Positions 1-8,406 are shown, counted from the first letter of the stretch. The stretch is DNA of 20,445 nt from Monoglobus sp964442605 (GCA_964442605.1 CAYTZR010000036.1:1-20445), one strand, 5' to 3'. Made by a program: numbers and translations. Notes: a model not told the origin generated them from the sequence alone.

Positions 1-121
1 TTTTCTTTCTCTTGCTTGACGTGACAGATTTACTGTTTTCAAGACTTGATACTTTGGTTTTGCAGTTATCGCAAAACACTGCATCATCCGGAAGATGCTT
101 TTTACATTTTGGGCATATCAT
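1..121 (-). CDS. Zinc-ribbon protein, N-terminal part (runs off left edge)
   Basis: Only the first 40 codons are inside the window. The frame starts at an ATG (119-121) preceded by a strong GGGAGGAAGG ribosome site and lies 19 bp after the stop of the preceding gene, so it belongs to the same transcript. It opens with a C-x2-C pair (CPKC) and a second pair (CDNC) fourteen residues later, the pattern of a small four-cysteine zinc ribbon. A Ser/Lys-rich stretch follows up to the edge. The same kind of ribbon opens five other proteins or closes two in this cluster. The function of the rest cannot be seen. Confidence 0.75.
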   Translation of the reverse strand, partial: MICPKCKKHLPDDAVFCDNCKTKVSSLENSKSVTSSKRKK

Positions 122-140
122 TGTAACCTTCCTCCCGCGT

Positions 141-1199
141 TTATTGATTATGTTTAATAATTATTTCGGTCTTATCGGCCTCATAAGTGAAGGACAAGGC
201 GGCTTCCTTATCCGCTTCGCAGTATTGCTGCACCTGAACATAAATCATTTTATCTTCGTTGTCATCCACAATATAAATTCCGTTTAAGTCAACTGCTTTT
301 GTGTGGTTTTCATCTGTGTACATTTTACGGTCGTTTAAATCAATATATCGATAAACACTTTCGTCACTGTCGGGGATATTTGTCTTAAGTGTGACATGTT
401 CCGGATTTCCGTCTTCGGGGTCAAAAATATAATATCCGTATTTTTCGCCTTCGTCATTGACCTCGTCAAACATATAATATTCGCTCCAAAAATCTCTCAG
501 ACGAATATAGTGTTGACTGTTAATAATCCGCACCAGATTGCTTTTATCAATATCTTTACCGTCCGCCTTGTCTCCGTTCACATTTGTTATCGTGACAGTT
601 CCGGGGAATTCATTGGTATCGCTCATCGAAACAACCGGCACCGACTGAGCTTCATTGGCAACTGACGAATTGGCAACGGACGATATGTTTTTATCCGCGT
701 TTAAATCATCGGCGGATTCGTCATCTTTCCTTCCGGATGCCAGCCAAAATGTAAAAAAAGCTATAAGAACGATAGCGGCAATCCCCGCTATAATGACCTT
801 CTGTTTCATTCTTTCGCGCTCTTTTCTTACGGCACGAACCTCCCGCCGCTTAATCGCCTCGGCGCTCACGGCTTGCCCCGCAACCTGATAGGCTTGTGGC
901 GGAATTTGAGGCGCGTTAAAGCCTTCCGGCGCGTTTTTCGTCTCTTTTTCCTGCATAGCTTCCGCCTCAAGATTTTCAGTTTTTGGAACATTCTCGGACT
1001 CTGCCATCATGCTCGGGTATTCGGTAAACGGGGTATCATAAATCGCGTCATCGGTATTACCGCCGCCATTAATCACCCATTTATCCGCGGAATCGGAAAC
1101 ATCAAAATAATACCCGTCCTCTTTATCAACGCAGCAGCCGCAAATAGGGCAAACAGCCGCATTATCATCGATTGTGTTTCCGCAATACTTACAATTCAT
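141..1199 (-). CDS. Zinc-ribbon, single-pass membrane protein with extracytoplasmic domain
   Basis: A 352-residue protein with an N-terminal zinc ribbon (CKYC near residue 3 and CPIC near 17). A low-complexity linker of about 90 residues follows, then a very basic stretch (around 115-134), one membrane helix (about 135-155) and a C-terminal domain of about 195 residues. The basic stretch just before the helix predicts the N-terminus inside and the C-terminal domain outside. I do not recognise the outer domain; it is rich in Asp, Glu, Asn and Tyr. The start has a GGAG ribosome site and lies 21 bp after the PP2C stop. By context it is a membrane component of the kinase/phosphatase circuit, with the ribbon as a possible docking module. 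Function is inferred from neighbours only. Confidence 0.8.
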   Translation of the reverse strand: MNCKYCGNTIDDNAAVCPICGCCVDKEDGYYFDVSDSADKWVINGGGNTDDAIYDTPFTEYPSMMAESENVPKTENLEAEAMQEKETKNAPEGFNAPQIPPQAYQVAGQAVSAEAIKRREVRAVRKERERMKQKVIIAGIAAIVLIAFFTFWLASGRKDDESADDLNADKNISSVANSSVANEAQSVPVVSMSDTNEFPGTVTITNVNGDKADGKDIDKSNLVRIINSQHYIRLRDFWSEYYMFDEVNDEGEKYGYYIFDPEDGNPEHVTLKTNIPDSDESVYRYIDLNDRKMYTDENHTKAVDLNGIYIVDDNEDKMIYVQVQQYCEADKEAALSFTYEADKTEIIIKHNQ

Positions 1200-1220
1200 A
1201 AAATCACTCCAAAGCGCAAT

Positions 1221-1949
1221 TTATTCTGCCAATCCGACTATCAGTGAATAATTATCGTTATCATTATTCATTCTCAGCATCAATCTTACAAGCATAAAAT
1301 CTACCCACTCCGTTAAAGTGGAAGACTTTGCCAAATCAATTTCCATCTCGGTTTCATATACATATTCCCAAAAACCGTCACTGCACATCAAAAAGGCATC
1401 ACCGGTATCAAATTTAAAAATCGGCAGTTCTGATACCAAATTCGGCAAGTCAACGTTTCCGAGTACCTTTGTTAAGCGGTTCCTGTCCGGGTTAAATCTG
1501 AGCGAGCCAAAGGACTCCTGCATTAAATCAACCGACATTTGCGGAACACTGTGGTCTTTTGAGATATATCTGAGTTTACCTTTTTTAAAAAAATAAATTC
1601 TCGAATCCCCTACGTTGAAGCATTTAAACAATCCTTTTTTAATAACACTGCCCGCAAGTGTGGTTCTCATATTTACCAGCAGCGGATCGGTTTTTTGCTT
1701 TTCAACAACCGCCATGTTCGCGTTTTCGATTAACTGCTTTACTTCGGCATCACTGAAAATCTTGTTTTCACTTACAGCCTTCTCAAAATGTTCGAGCGCG
1801 GTCTGCGAGGCTATTTCTCCGCCGCCGTGACCGCCGAGACCGTCGCATAACGCCGCGAGAGCGTAATCCTCATCGTTATATGTAAAAATAGAGTCTTCAT
1901 TCTTCTTTCGATTACCGATATTTGTATATGAATATAATTGTATTTTCAT
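1221..1949 (-). CDS. PP2C-family Ser/Thr protein phosphatase
   Basis: A 242-residue stand-alone PP2C (PPM) phosphatase domain, expected to be cytosolic and to remove phosphate from Ser/Thr residues with two metal ions. The metal-binding acidic residues are in place: NED near residue 18-19, the DGLGGHGGG loop at 36-44, VGDSRIY at 113-119, CSDGFW at 189-194 and the closing DN at 232-233. Length is normal for bacterial minimal PP2C. A GGAGGT site precedes the ATG. It follows the protease-like FHA gene by 11 bp. It is one of three PP2C genes in the cluster and resembles the one at 10830-11570 most (same size, same HGGG loop, same SDGFWE motif), suggesting duplication. Confidence 0.93.
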   Translation of the reverse strand: MKIQLYSYTNIGNRKKNEDSIFTYNDEDYALAALCDGLGGHGGGEIASQTALEHFEKAVSENKIFSDAEVKQLIENANMAVVEKQKTDPLLVNMRTTLAGSVIKKGLFKCFNVGDSRIYFFKKGKLRYISKDHSVPQMSVDLMQESFGSLRFNPDRNRLTKVLGNVDLPNLVSELPIFKFDTGDAFLMCSDGFWEYVYETEMEIDLAKSSTLTEWVDFMLVRLMLRMNNDNDNYSLIVGLAE

Positions 1950-1960
1950 ATTTACCTCCG

Positions 1961-3163
1961 TTACACTATCTCAAACATATTCTCTTTTGTCGCAAGGTAG
2001 AATTTATCGCCTCGTGACAGACGCACAGACTCTGAGGGCTTTACAGCAATCCCGCTTTCCAGAAACGTCCCATAAGACGAGCCCATGTCTTCAAGAATAA
2101 TATCGCCGCCGTCCGCGGTAATCACACAGTGAACCGAGCTTATCCCGTTTTCGTTCAAAGGATATACAATACCGCATCGCTTATAGTCTCGTCCAATCAT
2201 TATCTTGTCTTTTATTTCAAAGACGCTTCCGCTTAGAGAACCCTCAATCACTCGGACAGCCGGAGCGGTCTCTTTCTCTTTATTTTTAGTTTCTTCTTTA
2301 AATTTATTTTTAGTTTTATTTTTAGTTTCGGTTTTTTCGTCTTTAATTTTCTTCCGCGTTCCTTTTCCTCTCAACCATAAATATATTATAATCCCTAATG
2401 ACAGTGCAACTATCAGGGCGCTTATTATCAAAACCAAGAAGATATATAATCTTATTTTTTTCTCACCGTACAGCAAATACCGCACGTCATTATATCTTAA
2501 AAATGAAATTACAGAATCAACGGTCACGGCGTACGAATAGTCATTCTCTTTGGAATAATCAACCATTCCGTATATCCCGTCATTTCCAATTAAAGCACCT
2601 CCTATAATACCGGTGCTGTAGGGCACATCTATGTTATACACGTCCATGCCGTTATAACGGGAAATGTTTTTTATGCCGGTTTTGAAAAACTGAACAGTAT
2701 TGCCAATCAAGTCCTCAGAACCATTATCGGTATATCCAAATCCCAACACATTGTACCCATCGTTTAAATCCGCGTCTTTTTCTTCATAAAGTACCGCGCC
2801 AATGAGATTTTCGGTCTCCTCCGGCAGCCTTAACAACGCCAAATCCTTTTCCGTATTATAATCCACCACTTGCGCGGTCATCGACTTGTTTGCCGCCGCG
2901 TTAAAAATCACCTGTGCGGTTTTTGGCACAGTTCCGTTTCTGTTTAAGATATTGGAACACGTGGTCAAAACATCTCTGGTTTTCTTTCCCGGTATGCCAA
3001 TGGCTATACCCGACGAATAGCGCGATGTATCCTCACCGACAACAATAACAGCCGTTTTTTCGAATTCACTTCTACTTTTAGCGCAAGCCGTACACACGCA
3101 AGAAAGCGTAATAAAAAGCGTAATAATTATTAAACTGACGCAAATTAATTTAATATGCCTCAC
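1961..3163 (-). CDS. Trypsin-fold pseudoprotease with membrane helix and cytosolic FHA domain
   Basis: Layout: signal or anchor helix (about 5-28), a trypsin-like domain (about 35-225), a membrane helix (about 238-264), a Lys/Glu-rich linker and a C-terminal FHA domain (about 305-395; R325 in IGRD, the S-x2-H at 342-345, SSYGTF). It is a paralogue of the protease-FHA protein at 7159-8406 and aligns with it throughout. The triad is broken, though: the His position is Ser70, the Asp is kept (Asp107), and the Ser in GNSGGP has become Ile187 (GIIGGA). It is therefore probably a non-catalytic sensor or binding domain outside, coupled to phosphothreonine binding inside. I chose the GTG at 3163 because GAGGTG lies six bases upstream; a GTG three codons earlier (3172) is open but has no spaced ribosome site. 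Confidence 0.85.
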   Translation of the reverse strand: MRHIKLICVSLIIITLFITLSCVCTACAKSRSEFEKTAVIVVGEDTSRYSSGIAIGIPGKKTRDVLTTCSNILNRNGTVPKTAQVIFNAAANKSMTAQVVDYNTEKDLALLRLPEETENLIGAVLYEEKDADLNDGYNVLGFGYTDNGSEDLIGNTVQFFKTGIKNISRYNGMDVYNIDVPYSTGIIGGALIGNDGIYGMVDYSKENDYSYAVTVDSVISFLRYNDVRYLLYGEKKIRLYIFLVLIISALIVALSLGIIIYLWLRGKGTRKKIKDEKTETKNKTKNKFKEETKNKEKETAPAVRVIEGSLSGSVFEIKDKIMIGRDYKRCGIVYPLNENGISSVHCVITADGGDIILEDMGSSYGTFLESGIAVKPSESVRLSRGDKFYLATKENMFEIV

Positions 3164-3214
3164 ATTTTTCACCTCTGTTGCCGGGTTTTCGGTTTTTTAT
3201 ACATCATATATTTT

Positions 3215-3243
3215 ATACTATTTTTATACGAATTTTTAGGCAA
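3215..3243 (-). promoter_or_regulatory. Possible promoter for the last four genes
   Basis: On the minus strand TTGCCT (3243-3238) is followed after 17 bp by TAGTAT (3220-3215), about 50 bp before the start of the protease-like FHA gene. The -35 is a fair match and the -10 is weaker. It sits in an AT-rich stretch just after the nested dyad at 3253-3349, in the largest gap of the cluster, so a second transcription unit could begin here. Confidence 0.4.
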
Positions 3244-3252
3244 GTTTTTCAG

Positions 3253-3349
3253 AGGGTCGCCCCGAAATATGGAATGTGCCGGAATACAGCGCAAAAACCA
3301 TATATAACCGCGGCGCTGTGATTTATAATTATTCCGATGAGGCGACCCT
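3253..3349. repeat. Nested inverted repeat / possible structured RNA in the largest intergenic gap
   Basis: Three co-linear pairings are visible: AGGGTCGCC (3253-3261) with GGCGACCCT (3341-3349); CGGAAT (3280-3285) with ATTCCG (3331-3336); and ACAGCGC (3286-3292) with GCGCTGT (3313-3319). They nest and leave asymmetric internal loops, so the 97 bases could fold as one long hairpin in RNA of either strand. No U-run follows on the minus strand, so it is not a standard terminator. It could be an attenuator, a small structured RNA or a MITE-like insert. There is no coding frame here. Confidence 0.6.
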
Positions 3350-3374
3350 TTGCTAATTCATCTCCGGCCTGATT

Positions 3375-3968
3375 TTATTCTTTTTCCTGCTTGCCGCTGT
3401 CCTTATCCCAGTTAAAGCTGTCGTTACAGAACGACCTGAAGATTAACTTTGTCTGACCGATCTCAATAACGTCGTACTCCTTAAGCTCAACCGGTGAAAG
3501 CAGAAGCCCGTTGTTTATGTACATATTGTTTTTCGACTCGCTTGGAGCGAGGAAAAACTTATTGTTCCTGTTGTCATACGCAAGCAAGGCATTGGTGCCT
3601 TTTGAGACAGTCTTGTCAAAGTCAATATTGATTTCAACCTCGCCGCCTCTGCCAATACGGTTTTTCTCTGAATGAATACGAAAATCCTTTCCCTTTTGCT
3701 CACCGTCCAAGCATACGAGCCAGCCTCTTATGGGGTCAATACCCTTATCGTTAATGACATCAGGCTTGTAAACCGTGGGATTCCATTCGGGGTTGTCATA
3801 CGGTTGGGTTTCGGGAATAGACTGCTCGTGCATAACAGTTGGAGGTATTTCCTCGGCGTTATCAAGCGGTATTGTCTTTCCCATTTCACTACTGCCGCTG
3901 CAGTATGGGCACTGCGGGTTTTTACTATCATCATAAATATGACCGTTGGGGCATTGTTGCATTGCCAT
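3375..3968 (-). CDS. Zinc-ribbon FHA-domain protein
   Basis: A 197-residue cytosolic protein of a type common in gut Clostridia. It has an N-terminal CPNGH...CPYC ribbon (about 6-23), a linker with several Thr-Pro/Thr-hydrophobic spots (TIPLD, PPTVM, NPTVYKP), and a C-terminal FHA domain starting near GWLVCLDG (about 82-185). FHA domains bind phosphothreonine peptides. The Arg of the pocket (IGRG) and the Ser (TVS) are present, but the usual His after the Ser is Asn, and the Asn-Gly turn is kept. The linker threonines could be targets of the neighbouring kinases and bind the same FHA domain, as in the actinobacterial GarA switch; this is inference. The start has an AAGGAA site. A 47-bp gap separates it from the stalk-domain gene. 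Confidence 0.88.
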   Translation of the reverse strand: MAMQQCPNGHIYDDSKNPQCPYCSGSSEMGKTIPLDNAEEIPPTVMHEQSIPETQPYDNPEWNPTVYKPDVINDKGIDPIRGWLVCLDGEQKGKDFRIHSEKNRIGRGGEVEINIDFDKTVSKGTNALLAYDNRNNKFFLAPSESKNNMYINNGLLLSPVELKEYDVIEIGQTKLIFRSFCNDSFNWDKDSGKQEKE

Positions 3969-4015
3969 GAATTATTCCTTCTTTCTTAAAATTATTTTAG
4001 ATGTTTCAGCTTTAA

Positions 4016-4894
4016 TTATTGCTGAGGCGGAGCTCCGTATCCCCCGCCCTGCTGAGGCGGAGCTCCATATCCCCCGCCTTGCGGAGGCGCCCCGCCCGGA
4101 GGCATTTGGTTTGGATTCATAGTCGCCACATTGGGCACCGATTGCGCCACACTGGTGTTTACAGCTTTTATACTGTTGGTAACAACGTTAATCGTCTGAG
4201 TTTTCTCATCCCAGTCAATGCTCTGCAAATCGAAAATCAAGGCAAAGCTTCTGAGCGGAATGTATGTCTGGTTATTGCTGAACATCAGCGGCTGACTTTC
4301 CATCATTACATCAATCTTGTCAACGCCTTTCATAATAACAATATTCTGCATTCCGTTGGATATTGTCGCTTTTATATCGTCCTTCGAAACAACCGTCTGA
4401 CTGTTCTGCATATCAAATACCGTGTTAAACCCAAAAACGTTGGCAAAGTCCTGGACGGACACGTATGAATAATTATTCACGTTCAGCATCTTCTGAGGCA
4501 GAGAAATATTCTCACCATCAACGACTAAATTCCTTACGTCAACCTCATACTGTGAATAAGAACTGTAATCCAGCATATTCATTCCCGGAGGCGGTCCCGG
4601 AGGCGGTCCTCCGAAACCCGCCATTCCCATCTGATTGTTGTTACGCATCAGAAACAAAACCGCGATAACGGCGACAATAACCACGACTCCCGCCGCAATC
4701 GCAATGGGGACAGCAAGACTTTTTTTCTTTTCATTCACAATATAACCCGAGCCGGGAAATCCGGAATTCGGGTAACCGGAATTTGGATAACCGGAATACG
4801 GATAGCCCGAGTTGGGTATCTGCTGAACATTCTGAACCGGTTCATTGATAGCCTGCGTCACCGGAGGCTCATTTTTATTTTTCTTCTTAACCAT
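4016..4894 (-). CDS. Single-pass membrane protein with stalk (copper amine oxidase N-like) domain and low-complexity ends
   Basis: 292 residues. A cytosolic N-terminus holds a repeat of the type (Y/F)P-x-SG (about 28-51), followed by KKK and a membrane helix (about 60-83). Outside come a PPPGPPPGM stretch and a domain resembling the copper amine oxidase N-terminal/stalk fold (about 115-240, ending in the pattern TYIPLRSFALIF...WDEKTQTI). The C-terminus is a Gly/Pro/Gln tail with GGGYGAPPQQ repeats. This stalk domain is common in Clostridia wall proteins and has no known catalysis. The inside repeat closely matches that of the kinase at 9393-10808, and the outside Pro-Gly motif recurs in that kinase and in the beta-helix protein at 14465-16813, suggesting a common assembly. 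Strong AGGAGG start; 37 bp after the RDD-FHA gene. Confidence 0.82.
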   Translation of the reverse strand: MVKKKNKNEPPVTQAINEPVQNVQQIPNSGYPYSGYPNSGYPNSGFPGSGYIVNEKKKSLAVPIAIAAGVVVIVAVIAVLFLMRNNNQMGMAGFGGPPPGPPPGMNMLDYSSYSQYEVDVRNLVVDGENISLPQKMLNVNNYSYVSVQDFANVFGFNTVFDMQNSQTVVSKDDIKATISNGMQNIVIMKGVDKIDVMMESQPLMFSNNQTYIPLRSFALIFDLQSIDWDEKTQTINVVTNSIKAVNTSVAQSVPNVATMNPNQMPPGGAPPQGGGYGAPPQQGGGYGAPPQQ

Positions 4895-4931
4895 GTTCTC
4901 CTCCTTTTAATCAATCCTTCAACCTTTTTAA

Positions 4932-5657
4932 TCAATCATAACTTCTGACCTCAAACATATTACGGTCGGAAGCGATATAAAATCTTTCACCGCTGCTTAA
5001 AGCTGCCGGCGAGGTCGGAAGTATCCTGCTTCCGTTCTCTCTGTATGTTCCGCTTGTAGAGTTTCGGTCGTTTACAATAAACATTCTTGACGATGGATTA
5101 TAGGTTACAAGGCAGTGAGATCGACTTACGCCCGCCTCCGACGATGGGAAAACAATCCCGCATGTTTGTGAGTCACGCCCTATCAGAATTCCTCTGCCCA
5201 CAGGATATGTCTTTCCCGCGTGCACACCTCCGAGACAGATTATCTGTTGCTTCGCGCTGCTCGGCACATCTCGGGTATTGACAACATATGTGCGTGCAAT
5301 CATATCGTGAAGTGTCTGTTTGTTATTGTTGAAAAGCGCCAACAGATATCCGATTCCCAATGTTATCGCGCTCAGCAATTTTCCCAAATATCTAAGCATG
5401 GATGTACTGTAGCTTATACCGTTCCCGTATTCATCAACAATTGTTAGTCCTAAGATATGTTTTCCTATGGTTGCGTGCCAAGGTCCTCCCTCGAAGCCTA
5501 TGTAATACGCTAAGGTAATCAGGATAGACACCGGAAGCAAAATCGGACCGAGTACACCGAGCATGAACACCGTCAACAAGTATTCGATTAAAAACAATAC
5601 AACATCGTCAATAATCATTGCCAAAAAGCGAATGCCAATGTCCGCGTAACCTTTCAC
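4932..5657 (-). CDS. RDD-family membrane protein fused to FHA domain
   Basis: 241 residues. An RDD membrane domain fills about 1-128: the early arginine in GIRFLAMIIDD, then hydrophobic helices, the GxxxHATIGKHILGL signature and the LHDMIARTYVV end. It is followed directly by an FHA domain (about 136-241) with IGRD, the S-R-S-H core and NSTSGTY. The FHA part should face the cytosol and bind phosphothreonine, tying a phosphoprotein to the membrane. RDD function is poorly known; some members are proposed transporters. The start is GTG with a textbook GGAGGTGG site. It lies 15 bp after the kinase gene, whose own C-terminus is also an RDD domain. Confidence 0.88.
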   Translation of the reverse strand: MKGYADIGIRFLAMIIDDVVLFLIEYLLTVFMLGVLGPILLPVSILITLAYYIGFEGGPWHATIGKHILGLTIVDEYGNGISYSTSMLRYLGKLLSAITLGIGYLLALFNNNKQTLHDMIARTYVVNTRDVPSSAKQQIICLGGVHAGKTYPVGRGILIGRDSQTCGIVFPSSEAGVSRSHCLVTYNPSSRMFIVNDRNSTSGTYRENGSRILPTSPAALSSGERFYIASDRNMFEVRSYD

Positions 5658-5672
5658 TTAAACCACCTCCGT

Positions 5673-7127
5673 CTATTTAAAATATATTTTGCTGTTTGTA
5701 ATTCTGTCATGAATCGGTTTTTCGCCGTTCAGCAACATGGAAATGCTGCCGGGGAATTTCAGAATATTTCTCTGAAGCGTTTTAAGAACCGATATGCGCC
5801 TTCCGTATATGTCTCCGACATAGATACCGCACATATACTTTCCCGGCGTTACCTTGAGCGGAGAAACCTCAAACAAGCAGTCCATGACAAACACGAAGAG
5901 AGGGAACATCACCGCGCATATAAGCGCCGCGGCTAAGCTCATGAACTCTCCGAGGTAAAGCACCGCTGCCGCCGCAATCAAATATATTAATCCGTACAAG
6001 GTTAAATCGATCGATGCCGCCAGCCACCTCTGCTTTGTGATTTTGCTCATAGAATGACTGTGCTTGGAATGACTGTGCTTTGCCGTCTTTTTTTTGACTT
6101 TCTTTTTCGGCTTTGCTTGAGCCATAGCAACAGTCGGAGGCTTTGGTGCTTTGACGGGCGCATCCGAGGGTGAATATATGTATCTGTACATCTGGTTAAC
6201 ATTCGGAAATCTATCCCTTATTTGCACCGCCATAGCCTTATCTATCGCACCGGTCAGTCTCGCGGGAAGGTCCGGTCGAATTTTTCTGATAGGGACAAGC
6301 GTGTCGTTGCTGATTCTGTCGATTGATTGAACCGGCGGTTTGCCGGCAAGCAGGTGATAAAACGTGGCTCCGAGGCTGTATATATCACTATATGCCCCCT
6401 GTTTTACGGACGTCCCGTATTGTTCTACCGGCGCATAACCCGCCTTGACAATCATAGACAAATTTCTCTCGTTCTGCTCTATTTCGTATCTCGCCGAACC
6501 AAAATCCAAAATCATAATATGTTTGCTCTTAGTGATGTAGATATTATCGGGCGCGATGTCGCGGTGCAGTACTCCGTGACTATGTATGACTTTGAGAGCC
6601 TCAAGCATTTGCCGCATATAGTTCATGGCTTCATCCGCCGTCAACACACGCCTGAACCCGTTGGTGTACTTCCGGAAATCAACTCCGTCGCAATACTCCA
6701 TAACATAATACGCGGTGCCGTTGGCGGAAAAGGAATCATACACGTTTACTATGCTCTTGTGATTGAATTGCTTTAAAATCTCGGCTTCCTCGCGAAACCT
6801 TTTTATACCATATTGAAACAGATTGACCTTTTCCGGCAAAACCTGTATTTGGGGTCTCGCGTTGCCTCGATAAACCGCTTTATTGGGCATAAACTCCTTT
6901 ACGGCGCATATTCCGCCCACAGATATATCAAAGCATTTATAGGTTATACCAAACCCGCCTATACCCAAAGGCAGTCCGACTATATAATTCTGACGCAAAA
7001 GCGTGCCCGGCGCCAGACAGTTCCCGCTCGGTTTATATGCCGCGCGGGAAAATCCGCACACCGAGCATTTTATTTCATTGGGCTGCTTTTCACGAAAGCA
7101 ATTCGCGCACAAATTGTTATACTGCAC
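5673..7127 (-). CDS. Ser/Thr protein kinase with zinc ribbon and C-terminal RDD membrane domain
   Basis: 484 residues from the GTG at 7127. A zinc ribbon (CANC near 7-10, CSVC near 21-24) is followed by a Hanks-type kinase domain (about 48-315): glycine loop GIGGFG at 55-60, Lys77 in AVKE, helix-C Glu in FREEAE, HRD at 188-190, DFG at 208-210. A basic linker carries an unusual KHSHSKHSHS tract (about 350-358), and an RDD membrane domain ends the protein (about 364-484). The catalytic loop reads HRDIAPDN, with Ala where most Ser/Thr kinases have Lys. I prefer the GTG over the ATG at 7145 because GAGGTG lies seven bases before the GTG and the ATG has no site; the paralogue at 9393-10808 also starts at the matching point (MEYN versus VQYN). 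Confidence 0.92.
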   Translation of the reverse strand: MQYNNLCANCFREKQPNEIKCSVCGFSRAAYKPSGNCLAPGTLLRQNYIVGLPLGIGGFGITYKCFDISVGGICAVKEFMPNKAVYRGNARPQIQVLPEKVNLFQYGIKRFREEAEILKQFNHKSIVNVYDSFSANGTAYYVMEYCDGVDFRKYTNGFRRVLTADEAMNYMRQMLEALKVIHSHGVLHRDIAPDNIYITKSKHIMILDFGSARYEIEQNERNLSMIVKAGYAPVEQYGTSVKQGAYSDIYSLGATFYHLLAGKPPVQSIDRISNDTLVPIRKIRPDLPARLTGAIDKAMAVQIRDRFPNVNQMYRYIYSPSDAPVKAPKPPTVAMAQAKPKKKVKKKTAKHSHSKHSHSMSKITKQRWLAASIDLTLYGLIYLIAAAAVLYLGEFMSLAAALICAVMFPLFVFVMDCLFEVSPLKVTPGKYMCGIYVGDIYGRRISVLKTLQRNILKFPGSISMLLNGEKPIHDRITNSKIYFK

Positions 7128-7158
7128 TTCGCAACACCTCGTCACGTTAACTTATAGC

Positions 7159-8406
7159 TTAATATCTGATTTCGAACATATTCTCGGGCGCCGCAAGATA
7201 AAACTTATCGCTTGATTTCAAAATCTGAGGCGAATTAGCGGCAATCTTCTGTCCGTTCACGAATGTACCGTAGCTTGATCCAAGGTCCGTGATTGTGCAA
7301 ATCTTTCCGTCAAACGACAACTCGCAATGAGTAGCGCTTATTCCCTTTGAATTGATTGGAAACGCTATATTGCACTTTGAGGAATCACGGCCTATTCTGC
7401 TTGTTCCGTTTATGCTGAACTTTTTGCCGTTCAGATATCCGTTCAGCGCTATCAGCCTTACCTGTTTCGCGGCAGACGAAGCAGACGCTGTCTTCGGGGA
7501 AGCGGAAGCCGATCCGGTCGTTGCCGCGGCCGTTGTCGCGGGGTATGTAACCGGTGTTGTTCCCCCTCCGCCGCTGCGCTTACGTATCATGAGCAGCGCG
7601 ATTATCAATGCCACGAGCAGAACAAGAACCGCCGCTAAGATAGCTATAAGAAGCGGACTTATGCGCGACGAAGAAGCAACGGTAATCGGGATTGTGTTGG
7701 TATCGATTGAGCTAATAAGCTCATCGATTGCTATGGCATAGCTGGGTGAAATTGTGGCGTCCGCCATATTGATGCCGAACGAAGATATTCCGACAACCTG
7801 TCCCTTTGAGTTAACCACAGGACCGCCCGAATTTCCGTTTTCAATTGTCAAATCGAGAAGATAAACATCCTTACTGTCAATTCTGTCAGACTTTTTGATA
7901 CCCCCGCGTGTAACCACGATATCTGAGACATCAAACTTCGCGTAATCCGAAGGTTCGGTGCCTATGTTTGGATAACCCAAAGCCGCAAAATCATCATTGA
8001 GGTCAATTGCGTCAGAAGGGCAGAGAACCAACGCCTCACGCAGTGTGGTTGTCTCGGGCAGTTTCAATATTGCTATATCCTTTTCCGGGTTATAGTAATA
8101 AACATTGGCTACCATGAAATTATTGGCAGCGGCGGAAAAGTACACATAAGCGGTATCCGGCGTGTAACCATACGTTTCAACAACGTGATTGTTGGTTACT
8201 ATAAACTGAACGGGCTGACCGGGCTTGCCGATGGCAAAACCTGATCCCTGAGAAGTTTGGTTGGCGTTAACAACACAAACCACTCCATTTTTTGCGCTTG
8301 CGATATCCGTCACTTCCGCGGAAACCGTCATTGAAGCGAAGGATATAACAAACATTACGATAAGATAAACACTCAGCATTTTGGATACTGTTTTTCGATT
8401 TCTCAT
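7159..8406 (-). CDS. Trypsin-like (HtrA-type) serine protease with membrane helix and cytosolic FHA domain
   Basis: 415 residues. A signal or anchor helix (about 8-30) precedes a trypsin-like domain with a complete triad: His74 in TNNHVVE, Asp110 in PEKDIAIL and Ser193 in GNSGGP. There is no PDZ domain. A membrane helix (about 249-273), a Thr/Ala/Ser-rich linker and an FHA domain (about 325-405; IGRD, S-x2-H, SSYGTFVNG) follow. The protease should be outside and the FHA inside, so phosphothreonine signals could be linked to cutting of surface proteins. I use the ATG at 8406 because AAAGGA sits eight bases upstream; the ATG at 8415 directly abuts that site. It has a close but catalytically dead paralogue at 1961-3163. 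Confidence 0.92.
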   Translation of the reverse strand: MRNRKTVSKMLSVYLIVMFVISFASMTVSAEVTDIASAKNGVVCVVNANQTSQGSGFAIGKPGQPVQFIVTNNHVVETYGYTPDTAYVYFSAAANNFMVANVYYYNPEKDIAILKLPETTTLREALVLCPSDAIDLNDDFAALGYPNIGTEPSDYAKFDVSDIVVTRGGIKKSDRIDSKDVYLLDLTIENGNSGGPVVNSKGQVVGISSFGINMADATISPSYAIAIDELISSIDTNTIPITVASSSRISPLLIAILAAVLVLLVALIIALLMIRKRSGGGGTTPVTYPATTAAATTGSASASPKTASASSAAKQVRLIALNGYLNGKKFSINGTSRIGRDSSKCNIAFPINSKGISATHCELSFDGKICTITDLGSSYGTFVNGQKIAANSPQILKSSDKFYLAAPENMFEIRY

